Below the pieces are notes generated by a model. It was given only the letters and a program-made list of their open reading frames with translations, had not been told where the DNA came from and ran no database searches. Positions 56,571 to 64,000 of a DNA stretch of 64,000 bases are shown piece by piece. A program made the translations under genes and the position numbers. Position 1 is the first letter of the stretch, and every line of letters begins with the position of its first letter. Source of the stretch: AC-37 sp036389295 (GTDB lineage Bacteria > Actinomycetota > Thermoleophilia > Solirubrobacterales > Thermoleophilaceae); NCBI GenBank assembly GCA_036389295.1, contig DASVQB010000023.1, forward strand, positions 1 through 64,000. Reading direction: 5' to 3'.

Positions 56571-57436
56571 AGCGGATCGCGTTCCTGGGCCTCGGGATCA
56601 TGGGGCGGCCGATGGCGGCGAACCTCGCCGCCGCCGGCTTCGAGGTGACCGCGTGGAACCGCACCGCCGCGCGGGCGGAGGAGCTGGCGGAGGAGGCCGG
56701 GGTCGCGACCGCCTCGACCCCCGCCGAGGCCGCCGCGGCGGCCGAGGCCACGATCACGATGGTGGTGGACGCCCCGCAGGTCGAGCAGGTCCTGTTCGGC
56801 GACGGCGGCGCGGCGTCCGGGATGGACCGCGGGCACCTCGCGATCGACATGTCCACGATCGCGCCGACGGCCTCGCGCCGGATCGGCGAGCGGCTCGCGG
56901 GGCGGGGCGTCGACTTCCTGGACGCGCCCGTGACCGGCTCGCGCCCCAAGGCCGAGGCCGCCACGCTCACGATCATGGCCGGCGGCGAAGAGGCCGCGTT
57001 CGACCGCGCCCGGCCGGTGCTCGAGGCGATGGGCGAGCTGGTAGTCCGGGTCGGCCCCCGGGGCCACGGCTCGATGGCGAAGCTCGTGAACAACACGCTC
57101 GCCGCGGTGAACGCCGCCTCCCTGGCCGAGCAGCTCGCGCTCGCGGGCCGGTTCGGGCTCGACCCGGACGCCCTGCTCGAGGTCGTGAGGGCCGGGTCGG
57201 GGGCGTCGGCGATGGTCGACCTGAAGGCCCGTCCGATGCTCGACCGCGACCTCGACCCGCTCTTCAAGCTCGACCACATGCTCAAGGACGTCCGGCACTG
57301 CCTGGCGGAGGCGAGGGAGCTGGGCGTCAGGCTCCCGCTCGCGGAGCTGGCCGAGCGCCTCTACGCCGAGGCGTCGGAGCGCGGGCTGGGCGATCGCGAC
57401 TTCGCCGCGGTGATCGAGGTGGCCGACCCCCGCTGA
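56567..57436 (+). CDS. NAD(P)-dependent beta-hydroxyacid dehydrogenase (3-hydroxyisobutyrate dehydrogenase-like)
   Basis: The 289-residue oxidoreductase starts MKRIAFLGLGIMGRPMAANL (Rossmann with GxGxxG), and has DAPVTGSRPKAEAATLTIMAGG (substrate-binding Ser/Gly), VKLVNNT-like MAKLVNNTLAAVN (catalytic Lys), and KDVRHCLAEARELGVRLPL. It matches the HIBADH / glyoxylate reductase / tartronate semialdehyde reductase family. The ATG overlaps the HyuB stop (ATGA). It presumably reduces or oxidises a hydroxyacid product of the hydantoinase pathway. Confidence 0.92.
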   Translation: MKRIAFLGLGIMGRPMAANLAAAGFEVTAWNRTAARAEELAEEAGVATASTPAEAAAAAEATITMVVDAPQVEQVLFGDGGAASGMDRGHLAIDMSTIAPTASRRIGERLAGRGVDFLDAPVTGSRPKAEAATLTIMAGGEEAAFDRARPVLEAMGELVVRVGPRGHGSMAKLVNNTLAAVNAASLAEQLALAGRFGLDPDALLEVVRAGSGASAMVDLKARPMLDRDLDPLFKLDHMLKDVRHCLAEARELGVRLPLAELAERLYAEASERGLGDRDFAAVIEVADPR

Positions 57437-57612
57437 CTGGCGCCGGCGCGCCGTGGGGGCTACCCGGTGGCGCTACGTCGGGGGGTGGCCCGCGGACGGC
57501 GGCGTCCCGCCGGGGGGCCGGCGCCCTCGCACTCCCGGGTCCCCGCCCCGCCCGACCGGGTGGAATCACCCCGCAAATTGCGGCTGGGATCGAGGCATAA
57601 CGCACAATCCTC

Positions 57613-57642
57613 TTGAAATCGGGCGAACGGCGTGCGTATCAT
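57613..57642 (+). promoter_or_regulatory. Candidate sigma-70-type promoter for the DUF1802 gene
   Basis: TTGAAA (57613-57618) and TATCAT (57637-57642) are separated by 18 bp and lie 58 bp before the ATG at 57701. Both hexamers are close to consensus and sit in a rare AT-richer part of the region. Confidence 0.55.
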
Positions 57643-57655
57643 TCCGCGCCGCCGA

Positions 57656-57680
57656 ACCGCGAATGGTGGGGGTTCGCGGT
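57656..57680 (+). other. Leader hairpin ACCGCGAA / TTCGCGGT
   Basis: Perfect 8-bp arms (57656-57663 and 57673-57680) with a 9-nt G-rich loop lie within the expected 5' leader of the DUF1802 gene. It could hide or expose the downstream start region. Confidence 0.45.
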
Positions 57681-57700
57681 GGTTAGGCGCTCCCTCATAG

Positions 57701-58330
57701 ATGCCGGTCGCTTTCAAGGAATGGGCTGTAACCGTGCGCGCCCTCGCCGAGGGCGAGCAACTCGTGACCCTGCGCAAGGGCGGGATCCGCGAGGAGAACC
57801 GCCATTTCGAGATCGAGCACGACCGCTTCTTCCTCTACCCGACGTTCGACCACCAGCAGGGTCGCCACGTGCGCGAGTCGCACCGGCCGGAGCTGTCCCG
57901 GGCGCTCGAGGAGGGCGTGTGGGCTGACGGCGAGCCGTCCGCGTCGGTGTTCGTGCACGAGGGCGGGATCCCGCAGCCCGACCGGGTCCGCATCCGCGCC
58001 TGGGCCGAGGTGGCCGCGAGCTACCTGATCACCGACCCGCGCTGCGTCGACGCGCTGCGGCCGTACTACGTCTGGACCCCCGACTACGCCGAGAAGCGGC
58101 TGGCCTGGAAGCGGCGCCACCCGCTCCACGTGATGCTGCTCCGGACCTACCGGATCCCGCGCCCGGTGACCGTCCGCGTCCGCGACGAGTACCTGGGCTG
58201 CCGCTCGTGGCTCGACCTCCAGCGCGACCTCCCGTTCGAGGGCACCCCCGTCCTCTCCGACGACGAGTTCGAGCGCGCCGCGGAGCAGATCGAGGCGATC
58301 GCCTCGGACGCGGTCCCCGTCCTGGCCTAG
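57701..58330 (+). CDS. DUF1802 family protein
   Basis: The 209-residue protein has AFKEWAVTVRALAEGEQLVTLRKGG, then FEIEHDRFFLYPTFDHQQ, and a second part with SWLDLQRDLPFEG. These match the DUF1802 family, whose function is unknown. The conserved KEWA and HxRFFLYPT stretches look like a hydrolase or nucleotidyltransferase-like beta scaffold. The ATG at 57701 has a weak leader. It lies between the HyuB operon and the acylase with a 212-bp gap that contains two palindromes. Confidence 0.85.
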   Translation: MPVAFKEWAVTVRALAEGEQLVTLRKGGIREENRHFEIEHDRFFLYPTFDHQQGRHVRESHRPELSRALEEGVWADGEPSASVFVHEGGIPQPDRVRIRAWAEVAASYLITDPRCVDALRPYYVWTPDYAEKRLAWKRRHPLHVMLLRTYRIPRPVTVRVRDEYLGCRSWLDLQRDLPFEGTPVLSDDEFERAAEQIEAIASDAVPVLA

Positions 58331-58466
58331 CGCGCCGGCGCGGGTCCGTGCGTCTCTTGTAACGCTGCGTTCGCGTCCCCGGCCGGCGCTCGGGCCACCG
58401 CGTCAGTTTCGGTCCGCATAGCGATGGCCAACCGACACGGTGGAAAAATCCGCCGAGCCGAAGGGT

Positions 58467-58501
58467 CACGGCAGCGTGCCGAACGTGACGGGAGCGTCAC
58501 G
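58467..58501. promoter_or_regulatory. Two adjacent palindromes 20 bp apart upstream of the acylase gene
   Basis: CACG-GCAG-CGTG (58467-58478) and CGTGACG-GGAG-CGTCACG (58484-58501) have centres 20 bp apart, about two helical turns, and share CGTG/CACG half-sites. They precede the GTG start at 58543 by 42-76 bp and could serve as an operator pair. Confidence 0.4.
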
Positions 58502-58542
58502 CGGCGCGCCCGCGCCGCCCCGCAGCTAGTGTTCCCGCCGGG

Positions 58543-61311
58543 GTGGGACGGATCGCTCATTCGATCCTCGTGGGGGTCGTCGCGTCGTCGCTGTGCGCGG
58601 GCTCGCCGTGCGCGGGCGCCCTCGCCGCCCCCACGCCTCAGCCCTACCAGGCGAACGACGGGAAGGGCTTCATGAACGTCCTCCCGCCCGGCCAGAGCGG
58701 TCGCGCCAACGGGTTCGAGCTGCTGTCGTTCCTCTCGACGGGCGAGCGGCCGCCGCACAACGACGAGCAGCTCGGCATGTACGGCGACCTGGTCTACGCC
58801 GCGCCGGGGCTCGACCCGGGCGACGTCTCGAAGTACTACAAGGACGCGAGCTTCGGGGTCAAGCCCGAGGAGGTCGAGCGCACCTACAGCCCGCGCGCCG
58901 ACGTCACGATCGTCCGCGACAAGCGGTTCGGCCGCCCGAGCGTCTACGGCGAGGACCGCGACGGGGCGATGTTCGGCCTCGGCTACGTGGCCGCCGAGGA
59001 CCGGCTGTTCTTCATCGACGTGCTGCGCCACCTCGGCCGCGCGCAGCTCTCCTCGTTCGCCGGCGGCGCCTCCGGCAACCGCGCGTTCGACCACGACCAG
59101 TGGGCGCTCGCCCCCTACACCGAGGAGGACCTCCAGAAGCAGGTCGACCAGCTGCCGGACCTCTACGGCTCCGAGGGCGCGATCGTCAAGGCGGACATCG
59201 AGAGCTTCACGGCGGGCGTGAACCGGTACATATCCGAGGCCCGCCTCGACCCGACCAAGATGCCCGGCGAGTACCCGGCGATCGGCCAGCCGAACGGGCC
59301 GTCCGACTGGAGGACCACCGACATCATCTCGACCGCCGCGCTCGTGGGCGGGATCTTCGGCAAGGGCGGCGGCGGCGAGCTGAAGTCCGCCAAGGTGCTG
59401 GCGGCGGCCCAGAAGCGCTTCGGCGACCGCGCCGGGCGCGCCGTGTGGCGCGACTTCCGCTCGGCGGAGGACCCGGAGGCGCCGACCCACGTCCACCGCA
59501 AGCGGTTCCCGTACCGGGTCCAGCCGAGGAAGCCGCGCGGCACCGCGCTGCCGGACGCCGGCACGCTGAGGTTCCAGCCGGTGACCGGCGGCGAGTCGGC
59601 GACCAGCGCCGCCGGCACCCCGGCCGCCCTCCCCGGCGCCGCCCGCTGCCACGGCAACGCCCTGATATGCCTGCCGGGCGCGGGGTCGAACGGGCTCGTC
59701 GTGTCGGCCCGGGAGTCCCGGTCGGGGCACCCGCTCGCGGTGTTCGGGCCGCAGACGGGCTACTTCGCGCCGCAGATCCTGATCGACCAGGACGTGCACG
59801 CCCCGGCGACCGCCGGCAAGCCCGGCATCGACGCCACCGGCGCAGCGTTCCCGGGCGTGAACCTGTACGTCGAGCTCGGGCGCGGACGCGACTACGCCTG
59901 GAGCGCGACCTCCGCCGGCCAGGACAACACCGACACCTTCGCGCTCAAGCTCTGCAACCCGGACGGAGGCGCCGCGACGCTCGAGTCCCAGCACTACCTC
60001 TACCGCGGCTCCTGCCGCCCGATCGAGGTGCTCACCCGCACCAACTCCTGGACCCCGAACGCGGCCGACCAGACCGAGCCGGGATCGGAGACGCTGACCG
60101 CCCAGCGGACCGCCCTGGGCGTCGTGGTCGGCCGGGCCACCGTCAGGGGGAAGCCCGTCGTCTACACGAGCCTGCGCTCGACGTACTTCCACGAGGTCGA
60201 CTCCGCGCTCGGCTTCATGAACTTCAACACGCCCGAGCGGATGCGCAACGCCGGCGACTTCCAGCGCGCCGCCAACCGGATCGGCTACACGTTCAACTGG
60301 CTGTACGTCGACGACAGGCGGACGGCGTACTTCAACTCCGGCGCCCACCCGGTCCGCGGCCCCCGCACCGACACCGACTTCCCCGTCTGGGGCACGAGCA
60401 GCACCGAGTGGCGCGACTGGAGCACGGCCAACTGGACCGCGCGCTACGAGCCGCTCGCCCAGCACCCGCGCGTCGTCGACCAGGACTACATGGTCAACTG
60501 GAACAACAAGCAGGCGCGGGGCTACCGGGCGGCCGACGACAACTTCGGCTACTCCTCGACCTACCGCGTGAAGACGCTCGACGACCGCGTGAAGCGCGGC
60601 ATCCGCGGCCCGCGGAAGATGACGCTCGTGAAGCTGATCGACGCGATGGAGGACGCCGGCACGGTCGACCTGCGCGGCGACGCCGACCTGCCGTGGGCCC
60701 TTCGCGTGCTGGGCGACCCGCGGACGCTGCCGGGCACCTCCCCCGCGCTGCGCGACGCGATCACGAAGCTGGTCCTCTGGTACCGCGACGGCGCGCACCG
60801 CCGCGACCGCGACAGGAACGGCGCCTACGAGCACTCGGACGCGATCCGCATCATGGACGCCTGGTGGCCGCTCTGGATGAAGGCCGAGTTCGAGCCGGTC
60901 CTCGGCGGCGACCTGTTCAAGGAGATCCAGAGCGTGATCGGCCTCGACAACACGCCGAACAACCACGGCGAGCACCTCGGCTCGGCCTACCAGATCGGCT
61001 GGTACGGCTACGCGCGCAAGGACCTCCGGACGATCCTGAGGCAGAGGGTGAGGGGCCGCTACTCGCGGATCTACTGCGGCGGCGGGTCGCTCGCGAAGTG
61101 CCGCGCCGCGCTCGCGGCCTCGCTGGCGGAGGCGATCCGGAAGCCCGCCGCCGAGGTCTACAGCCACGACGCCGGCTGCGCCGACGGCGACCAGATGTGC
61201 TTCGACGCGGTCCGCCACCGCGCGCTCGGCGGCGTGACCCAGCCGCCGATCCACTGGATCAACCGGCCGACGTTCCAGCAGGCCGTGGAGGTCCAGGGGA
61301 GGGCGCGCTGA
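58543..61311 (+). CDS. Penicillin acylase family Ntn-hydrolase, exported
   Basis: The 922-residue enzyme probably deacylates an N-acyl amide (penicillin, acyl-homoserine lactone or lipopeptide substrates are family options). An N-terminal signal (residues 1-29, ending GALAAP) is followed by an alpha-chain region with VTIVRDKRFGRPSVYGEDRD and RLFFIDVLRHLGRAQLSSF. The N-terminal nucleophile Ser382 lies in AGSNGLVVS after the spacer that autoproteolysis would remove. The beta chain has FGPQTGYFAPQI. Catalytic Asn in GLxxxxxNW-like positions follows. A conserved C-terminus RPTFQQAVEVQG is shared with the truncated gene at the window end. It abuts the glycosidase by a CTGA overlap. Confidence 0.92.
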   Translation: MGRIAHSILVGVVASSLCAGSPCAGALAAPTPQPYQANDGKGFMNVLPPGQSGRANGFELLSFLSTGERPPHNDEQLGMYGDLVYAAPGLDPGDVSKYYKDASFGVKPEEVERTYSPRADVTIVRDKRFGRPSVYGEDRDGAMFGLGYVAAEDRLFFIDVLRHLGRAQLSSFAGGASGNRAFDHDQWALAPYTEEDLQKQVDQLPDLYGSEGAIVKADIESFTAGVNRYISEARLDPTKMPGEYPAIGQPNGPSDWRTTDIISTAALVGGIFGKGGGGELKSAKVLAAAQKRFGDRAGRAVWRDFRSAEDPEAPTHVHRKRFPYRVQPRKPRGTALPDAGTLRFQPVTGGESATSAAGTPAALPGAARCHGNALICLPGAGSNGLVVSARESRSGHPLAVFGPQTGYFAPQILIDQDVHAPATAGKPGIDATGAAFPGVNLYVELGRGRDYAWSATSAGQDNTDTFALKLCNPDGGAATLESQHYLYRGSCRPIEVLTRTNSWTPNAADQTEPGSETLTAQRTALGVVVGRATVRGKPVVYTSLRSTYFHEVDSALGFMNFNTPERMRNAGDFQRAANRIGYTFNWLYVDDRRTAYFNSGAHPVRGPRTDTDFPVWGTSSTEWRDWSTANWTARYEPLAQHPRVVDQDYMVNWNNKQARGYRAADDNFGYSSTYRVKTLDDRVKRGIRGPRKMTLVKLIDAMEDAGTVDLRGDADLPWALRVLGDPRTLPGTSPALRDAITKLVLWYRDGAHRRDRDRNGAYEHSDAIRIMDAWWPLWMKAEFEPVLGGDLFKEIQSVIGLDNTPNNHGEHLGSAYQIGWYGYARKDLRTILRQRVRGRYSRIYCGGGSLAKCRAALAASLAEAIRKPAAEVYSHDAGCADGDQMCFDAVRHRALGGVTQPPIHWINRPTFQQAVEVQGRAR

Positions 61312-63872
61312 CGGCGCGGGGCCGTCCCGGGCTCGCCACCGCCTGCTGCGCCCTGCTCGCCACCGCCGCCGCGGCCCCGCAGGCGGCCGCCGCGCCCGCC
61401 GACGACACCTTCGCGCAGGTCTCCCCCACCCAGGTCGTGCTGGGCAACTCGCTCGCCGAGCGGCGCTGGTCGCGGGACGCGCTGCGCACGGTCGCGCTGG
61501 TCGACCGCCGCGCCGGCGGCGCGGCCTGGACCGGGGCCACGCGCGACTTCGCGGTCCGGGCGGGCGCGGCCGAGATCGGCAGCGAGAGCTTCCGGGTCGA
61601 CGCCGTCGCGACCGCGCCCCTCCCGGCCGGCGGCCTGCGGCTGACGATGCGCCTGGTCGGGTCCGGCGCGGCGGCCGGGCTGACCGGCACCCGCACGGCC
61701 GAGGCCTACCCCGGCGTGGCCGGCTTCCGGACCCAGACGACGCTCGCCTCGGCCACCCCGCTCGTGCTGAACGGCGCCACGCTCGAGCAGGCGGGCGTCG
61801 GCTCCGTGACGCCGGCGATCCACGCCTTCCGCGCCGGCGCCGACTGGCGCGAGACCGAGTGGGCCGGCCCGCCGCTCGCGTTCGGCGACCCGCACGCCGG
61901 CGACTGGCGCGACACGCGGACCGCCGCCGCGGGCCAGCCGCTCGAGGGCGCGGCCCAGTGGATCGACGCCGCCCGCGGCGCGCGCCGCCTGTTCATGGTC
62001 ATGGAGCGCAACGACCTGCCGTCCTCGTTCGCGGCCTACGACGGCTCGACGGCGAGCCTGCGGCTCGAGTACTCGCGCGACGTGATCAGCGCCGGCCCGT
62101 TCGAGGAGATGGTCCACGTCGAGAACCCGAACCCCGACGGCGGGCGGACCCGGACGATGCGGCCCGGCGAGCCGTTCGCGCTCGAGGCGGCCTTCACGGG
62201 CCTCGGCACGAGCGCCGACGACGCGGCCTGGCAGTGGTCGAAGTACCTGATGCGGAACAGGCTCGACCCGCCGTACCCGCACGCGGTCGTGTTCAACTCC
62301 GACAAGAACGACCGCAACGCGCGCTCGACCGGCGCGAAGGACGACACCGACATCGCCGCGGTCCGGGCGCTCGCCCCGATCGCGCGGCGCCTCGGCGTCG
62401 AGACGTTCGTGCTGGACGACGGCTGGCAGGCCCGCTCCGGCGACTGGTGCCCGGACTCGCCCCAGTGCCCGGAGCCGCGCCCGGGCTTCGGCCCGCGGTT
62501 TCCCGATCCCACGTTCGACGCCGTCCGCGAGGCGATCGCCCCGATGCGGCTCGGCCTCTGGATGAGCCCGCTCCACTTCCACCCCTCGGCGGCGACCTGG
62601 CAGCAGCACCCCGACTGGGTCTGCCAGCCGCTCGGCACCGGCCTCCTCGCGTACAACGCCGCCGACCCGGGGTCGAGCTCGAACGAGGCCGGCATCGCCG
62701 AGTGGAGCACCGCGGCGTTCGCCCACGTCGAGTCGCGGATCCGCGAGGCGATCGAGCGCTGGGGGGTGCGCTACTTCAAGTTCGACTTCATGGCCTGGAT
62801 CGACTGCGCCGGCCAGAACGACCTCTACGAGCAGCACGACGCGTTCGTGGCCATGCTCGACCGCGTCCGCCGCGACCACCCGTCGGTCACGCTCGAGATC
62901 GACGAGACGAACGACTACCGGCTGTTCCCCTTCGAGTCGGTCGTGCGCGGGCCGAGCTGGTTCCAGAACGGCACGCCGGAGACGAGGCAGCTCGTCCACA
63001 ACCTGTGGAGCCTCAGCCCGTACGTGCCCGGGTTCTCGCTCGGCCAGCACCTGCTCGGCGGCGACTCGTGGAAGCGCGAGAGCGTGGACACGCTGATGGT
63101 CGCGGCGCTCGGCTCGCACGTCACGCTCTGGACCGACCTCCGGACGCTGCCCGACCCGGTGGTCGACCGCGCCGCCCTCTGGCTCGCCTTCTACAAGCGC
63201 TTCCGCGACGAGCTCTCGCAGATGACCTACCCGCTGCTCGACGACCCGCTGAGGGGCGGCTGGACCGCGCTCCAGGCCTGGGACCCCGAGGCCGCCCGCG
63301 GCGCGATGCTCGCCTTCCGGCAGGGGTCGGACGACGCGACGCGCCGGATCGCGCTGCGGAACGTCCCGCCGGACCTGCGGTTCGACCTCCTCGAGGGCCC
63401 GACCGGCGAGCGCTTCGACCGCGTCAGCTCCGCCGACCTGTCGCGCGGGATCGACGTGACGGTGCCCGCCAGGGGCGGCGCGCGGGCGATCGTGGTCGTG
63501 CCGGCGCCGGGCGAGCGGCCGCCGGGAGCGCCCGAGGAGCGGGCGGGCGCCCAGGGCGGCGCCGGAGCCGCCAACCCGCTCGGGCTCCCGCCGAGCGCCG
63601 GCTGCGTCGACCGCCGCCGGTTCTCGTTCGGGCTCCACCACCCGCGCCGCACGCGGATCGTGCGCGTGGACGTCTACGTGAACGGGAAGCGGAAGCTCCG
63701 CCGCCGCGGCCGCAGCATCGAGCGGGTCGCGCTGAGGCGGCTGCCGAAGGGCCGCTTCACGGTCCGCATCGAGGCGCTCCACTCGAACGGCGCCGAGGTG
63801 ATCTCGACGCGCCGCTACAGCGGCTGCCGGCAGGGGAAGCCGAAGACGCGCCGCCGCGGCCCGCGCCGCTGA
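61308..63872 (+). CDS. Alpha-galactosidase-like glycoside hydrolase (GH36/GH27-like), exported
   Basis: The 854-residue secreted hydrolase has a beta-sandwich N-domain (residues about 30-310), then a TIM barrel: VETFVLDDGWQARSGDWCP (DDGW), GLWMSPLHFHPS, the catalytic nucleophile region YFKFDFMAWID (Asp493), and LEIDETNDYRLF. These resemble GH36/melibiase enzymes. The C-terminal 90 residues are basic with VDVYVNGKRKLRRRG. A CTG at 61308 overlaps the acylase TGA and gives TARGRPGLATACCALLATAAAAPQ, a signal peptide; no ATG, GTG or TTG fits there. It ends 7 bp before the stop of the second acylase. The pair acylase/glycosidase may act on one extracellular substrate, but that is speculation. Confidence 0.85.
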   Translation: MTARGRPGLATACCALLATAAAAPQAAAAPADDTFAQVSPTQVVLGNSLAERRWSRDALRTVALVDRRAGGAAWTGATRDFAVRAGAAEIGSESFRVDAVATAPLPAGGLRLTMRLVGSGAAAGLTGTRTAEAYPGVAGFRTQTTLASATPLVLNGATLEQAGVGSVTPAIHAFRAGADWRETEWAGPPLAFGDPHAGDWRDTRTAAAGQPLEGAAQWIDAARGARRLFMVMERNDLPSSFAAYDGSTASLRLEYSRDVISAGPFEEMVHVENPNPDGGRTRTMRPGEPFALEAAFTGLGTSADDAAWQWSKYLMRNRLDPPYPHAVVFNSDKNDRNARSTGAKDDTDIAAVRALAPIARRLGVETFVLDDGWQARSGDWCPDSPQCPEPRPGFGPRFPDPTFDAVREAIAPMRLGLWMSPLHFHPSAATWQQHPDWVCQPLGTGLLAYNAADPGSSSNEAGIAEWSTAAFAHVESRIREAIERWGVRYFKFDFMAWIDCAGQNDLYEQHDAFVAMLDRVRRDHPSVTLEIDETNDYRLFPFESVVRGPSWFQNGTPETRQLVHNLWSLSPYVPGFSLGQHLLGGDSWKRESVDTLMVAALGSHVTLWTDLRTLPDPVVDRAALWLAFYKRFRDELSQMTYPLLDDPLRGGWTALQAWDPEAARGAMLAFRQGSDDATRRIALRNVPPDLRFDLLEGPTGERFDRVSSADLSRGIDVTVPARGGARAIVVVPAPGERPPGAPEERAGAQGGAGAANPLGLPPSAGCVDRRRFSFGLHHPRRTRIVRVDVYVNGKRKLRRRGRSIERVALRRLPKGRFTVRIEALHSNGAEVISTRRYSGCRQGKPKTRRRGPRR

Positions 63873-63879
63873 GCCGCCG

Positions 63880-64000
63880 CTAGCGCGGCCGGTGGCCCTG
63901 GACCTCGACGGCCTGCTGGAACGTCGGGCGGTTCTGGAACGGGATCGGCGGAGTGGCGACCGCGCCGGCGGTGGTGAACTCGATCTGGTCGCAGCGGCGC
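63880..64000 (-). CDS. Second penicillin acylase paralog, C-terminal end only
   Basis: The minus strand at the window edge is open to the border and reads from right to left as RRCDQIEFTTAGAVATPPI, then PFQNRPTFQQAVEVQGHRP and a final Arg. This matches the C-terminus of the acylase at 58543 (RPTFQQAVEVQG). It is thus the end of a paralogous acylase gene, converging on the glycosidase. The rest lies outside the window. Confidence 0.8.
   Translation of the reverse strand, partial: RRCDQIEFTTAGAVATPPIPFQNRPTFQQAVEVQGHRPR

Noticed and set aside
57437..57700. Additional small gene between the dehydrogenase and the DUF1802 gene
   Set aside because: Open frames exist on both strands but lack ribosome-binding sites and any family signal; the stretch holds a promoter and a hairpin instead.
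58593..63872. A 1759-codon plus-strand frame joining acylase and glycosidase regions
   Set aside because: The part up to 61307 is a shadow of the acylase frame with Arg/Pro-rich nonsense; only the glycosidase part has motifs.

Overview
The window is very GC-rich, with a marked excess of G/C at third codon positions, tight 1-4 bp stop/start overlaps and many GTG starts. The gene families present point to a high-GC actinobacterium, most likely of the Thermoleophilia (Solirubrobacterales): GuaB3-type IMP dehydrogenase, actinobacterial glycosyltransferases, a c-di-AMP riboswitch upstream of a cell-wall peptidase, the rplM-rpsI-glmM order, and the secreted family beginning RLRRPSPSM. The class assignment is an inference. 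I saw no rRNA or tRNA gene, no CRISPR array, no insertion sequence and no prophage. The region reads as ordinary chromosome, with patches of low-complexity or repeat-rich coding sequence.

Layout. 1-3.3 kb: end of a cytochrome c oxidase operon (subunit I, a tandem USP-like protein, subunit III, a 36-residue membrane peptide) running into an inositol-monophosphatase gene. 3.3-9 kb: a lipoprotein fusing cytochrome c to a cupredoxin, a glycosyltransferase, small hypothetical proteins, an amidase with a small partner ORF, and a LysR regulator facing a half-length GNAT-like gene. 10-17 kb, mostly minus strand: IF-1, cold-shock protein, HIT protein, CorA, CCA-adding enzyme, alanine racemase, CBS protein and NAD(P)HX repair enzyme. 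17.5-22.5 kb: glmS, glmM, rpsI (with a 285-residue extension) and rplM, supplying amino sugars and ribosomal proteins. 22.6-24.2 kb: c-di-AMP riboswitch and M23 endopeptidase. 24.2-28 kb: VapBC, then guaA and guaB3 (GMP synthesis and purine salvage).

28-37 kb: PfkB-type sugar kinase, D,D-carboxypeptidase, LysM protein, a 1505-residue zinc-ribbon/kinase/ATPase/cyclase signalling protein, a methyltransferase, and a repeat-invaded pyrF. 37-45.8 kb: HU, PmbA/TldD with two small coupled proteins including a roadblock-like one, a cation efflux protein, RdgB, RNase PH, MurI, and an SSB-like protein with a long acidic tail. 46-52 kb: Flp-type pilin, glycosyltransferase, zinc-ribbon proteins (one with collagen-like repeats and a SPOR-like end), an HDAC-family deacetylase, and NadB. 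52-57.5 kb: PfpI-like protein, HyuA/HyuB hydantoinase subunits and a beta-hydroxyacid dehydrogenase in one tightly overlapping operon. 57.7-64 kb: a DUF1802 protein, a secreted penicillin acylase, an alpha-galactosidase-like glycosidase, and the end of a second acylase paralog on the opposite strand.

The observations most worth following up are: (i) a kinase domain whose catalytic lysine seems to have moved from VAIK into the glycine-rich loop, as in eukaryotic WNK kinases; (ii) repeated evidence for CTG (and possibly ATC/ATA) translation starts, several in CTGA stop/start overlaps; (iii) very long disordered extensions on S9 and on an SSB-like protein; (iv) helically phased direct repeats upstream of the pilin gene; and (v) tandem repeats in and around pyrF.
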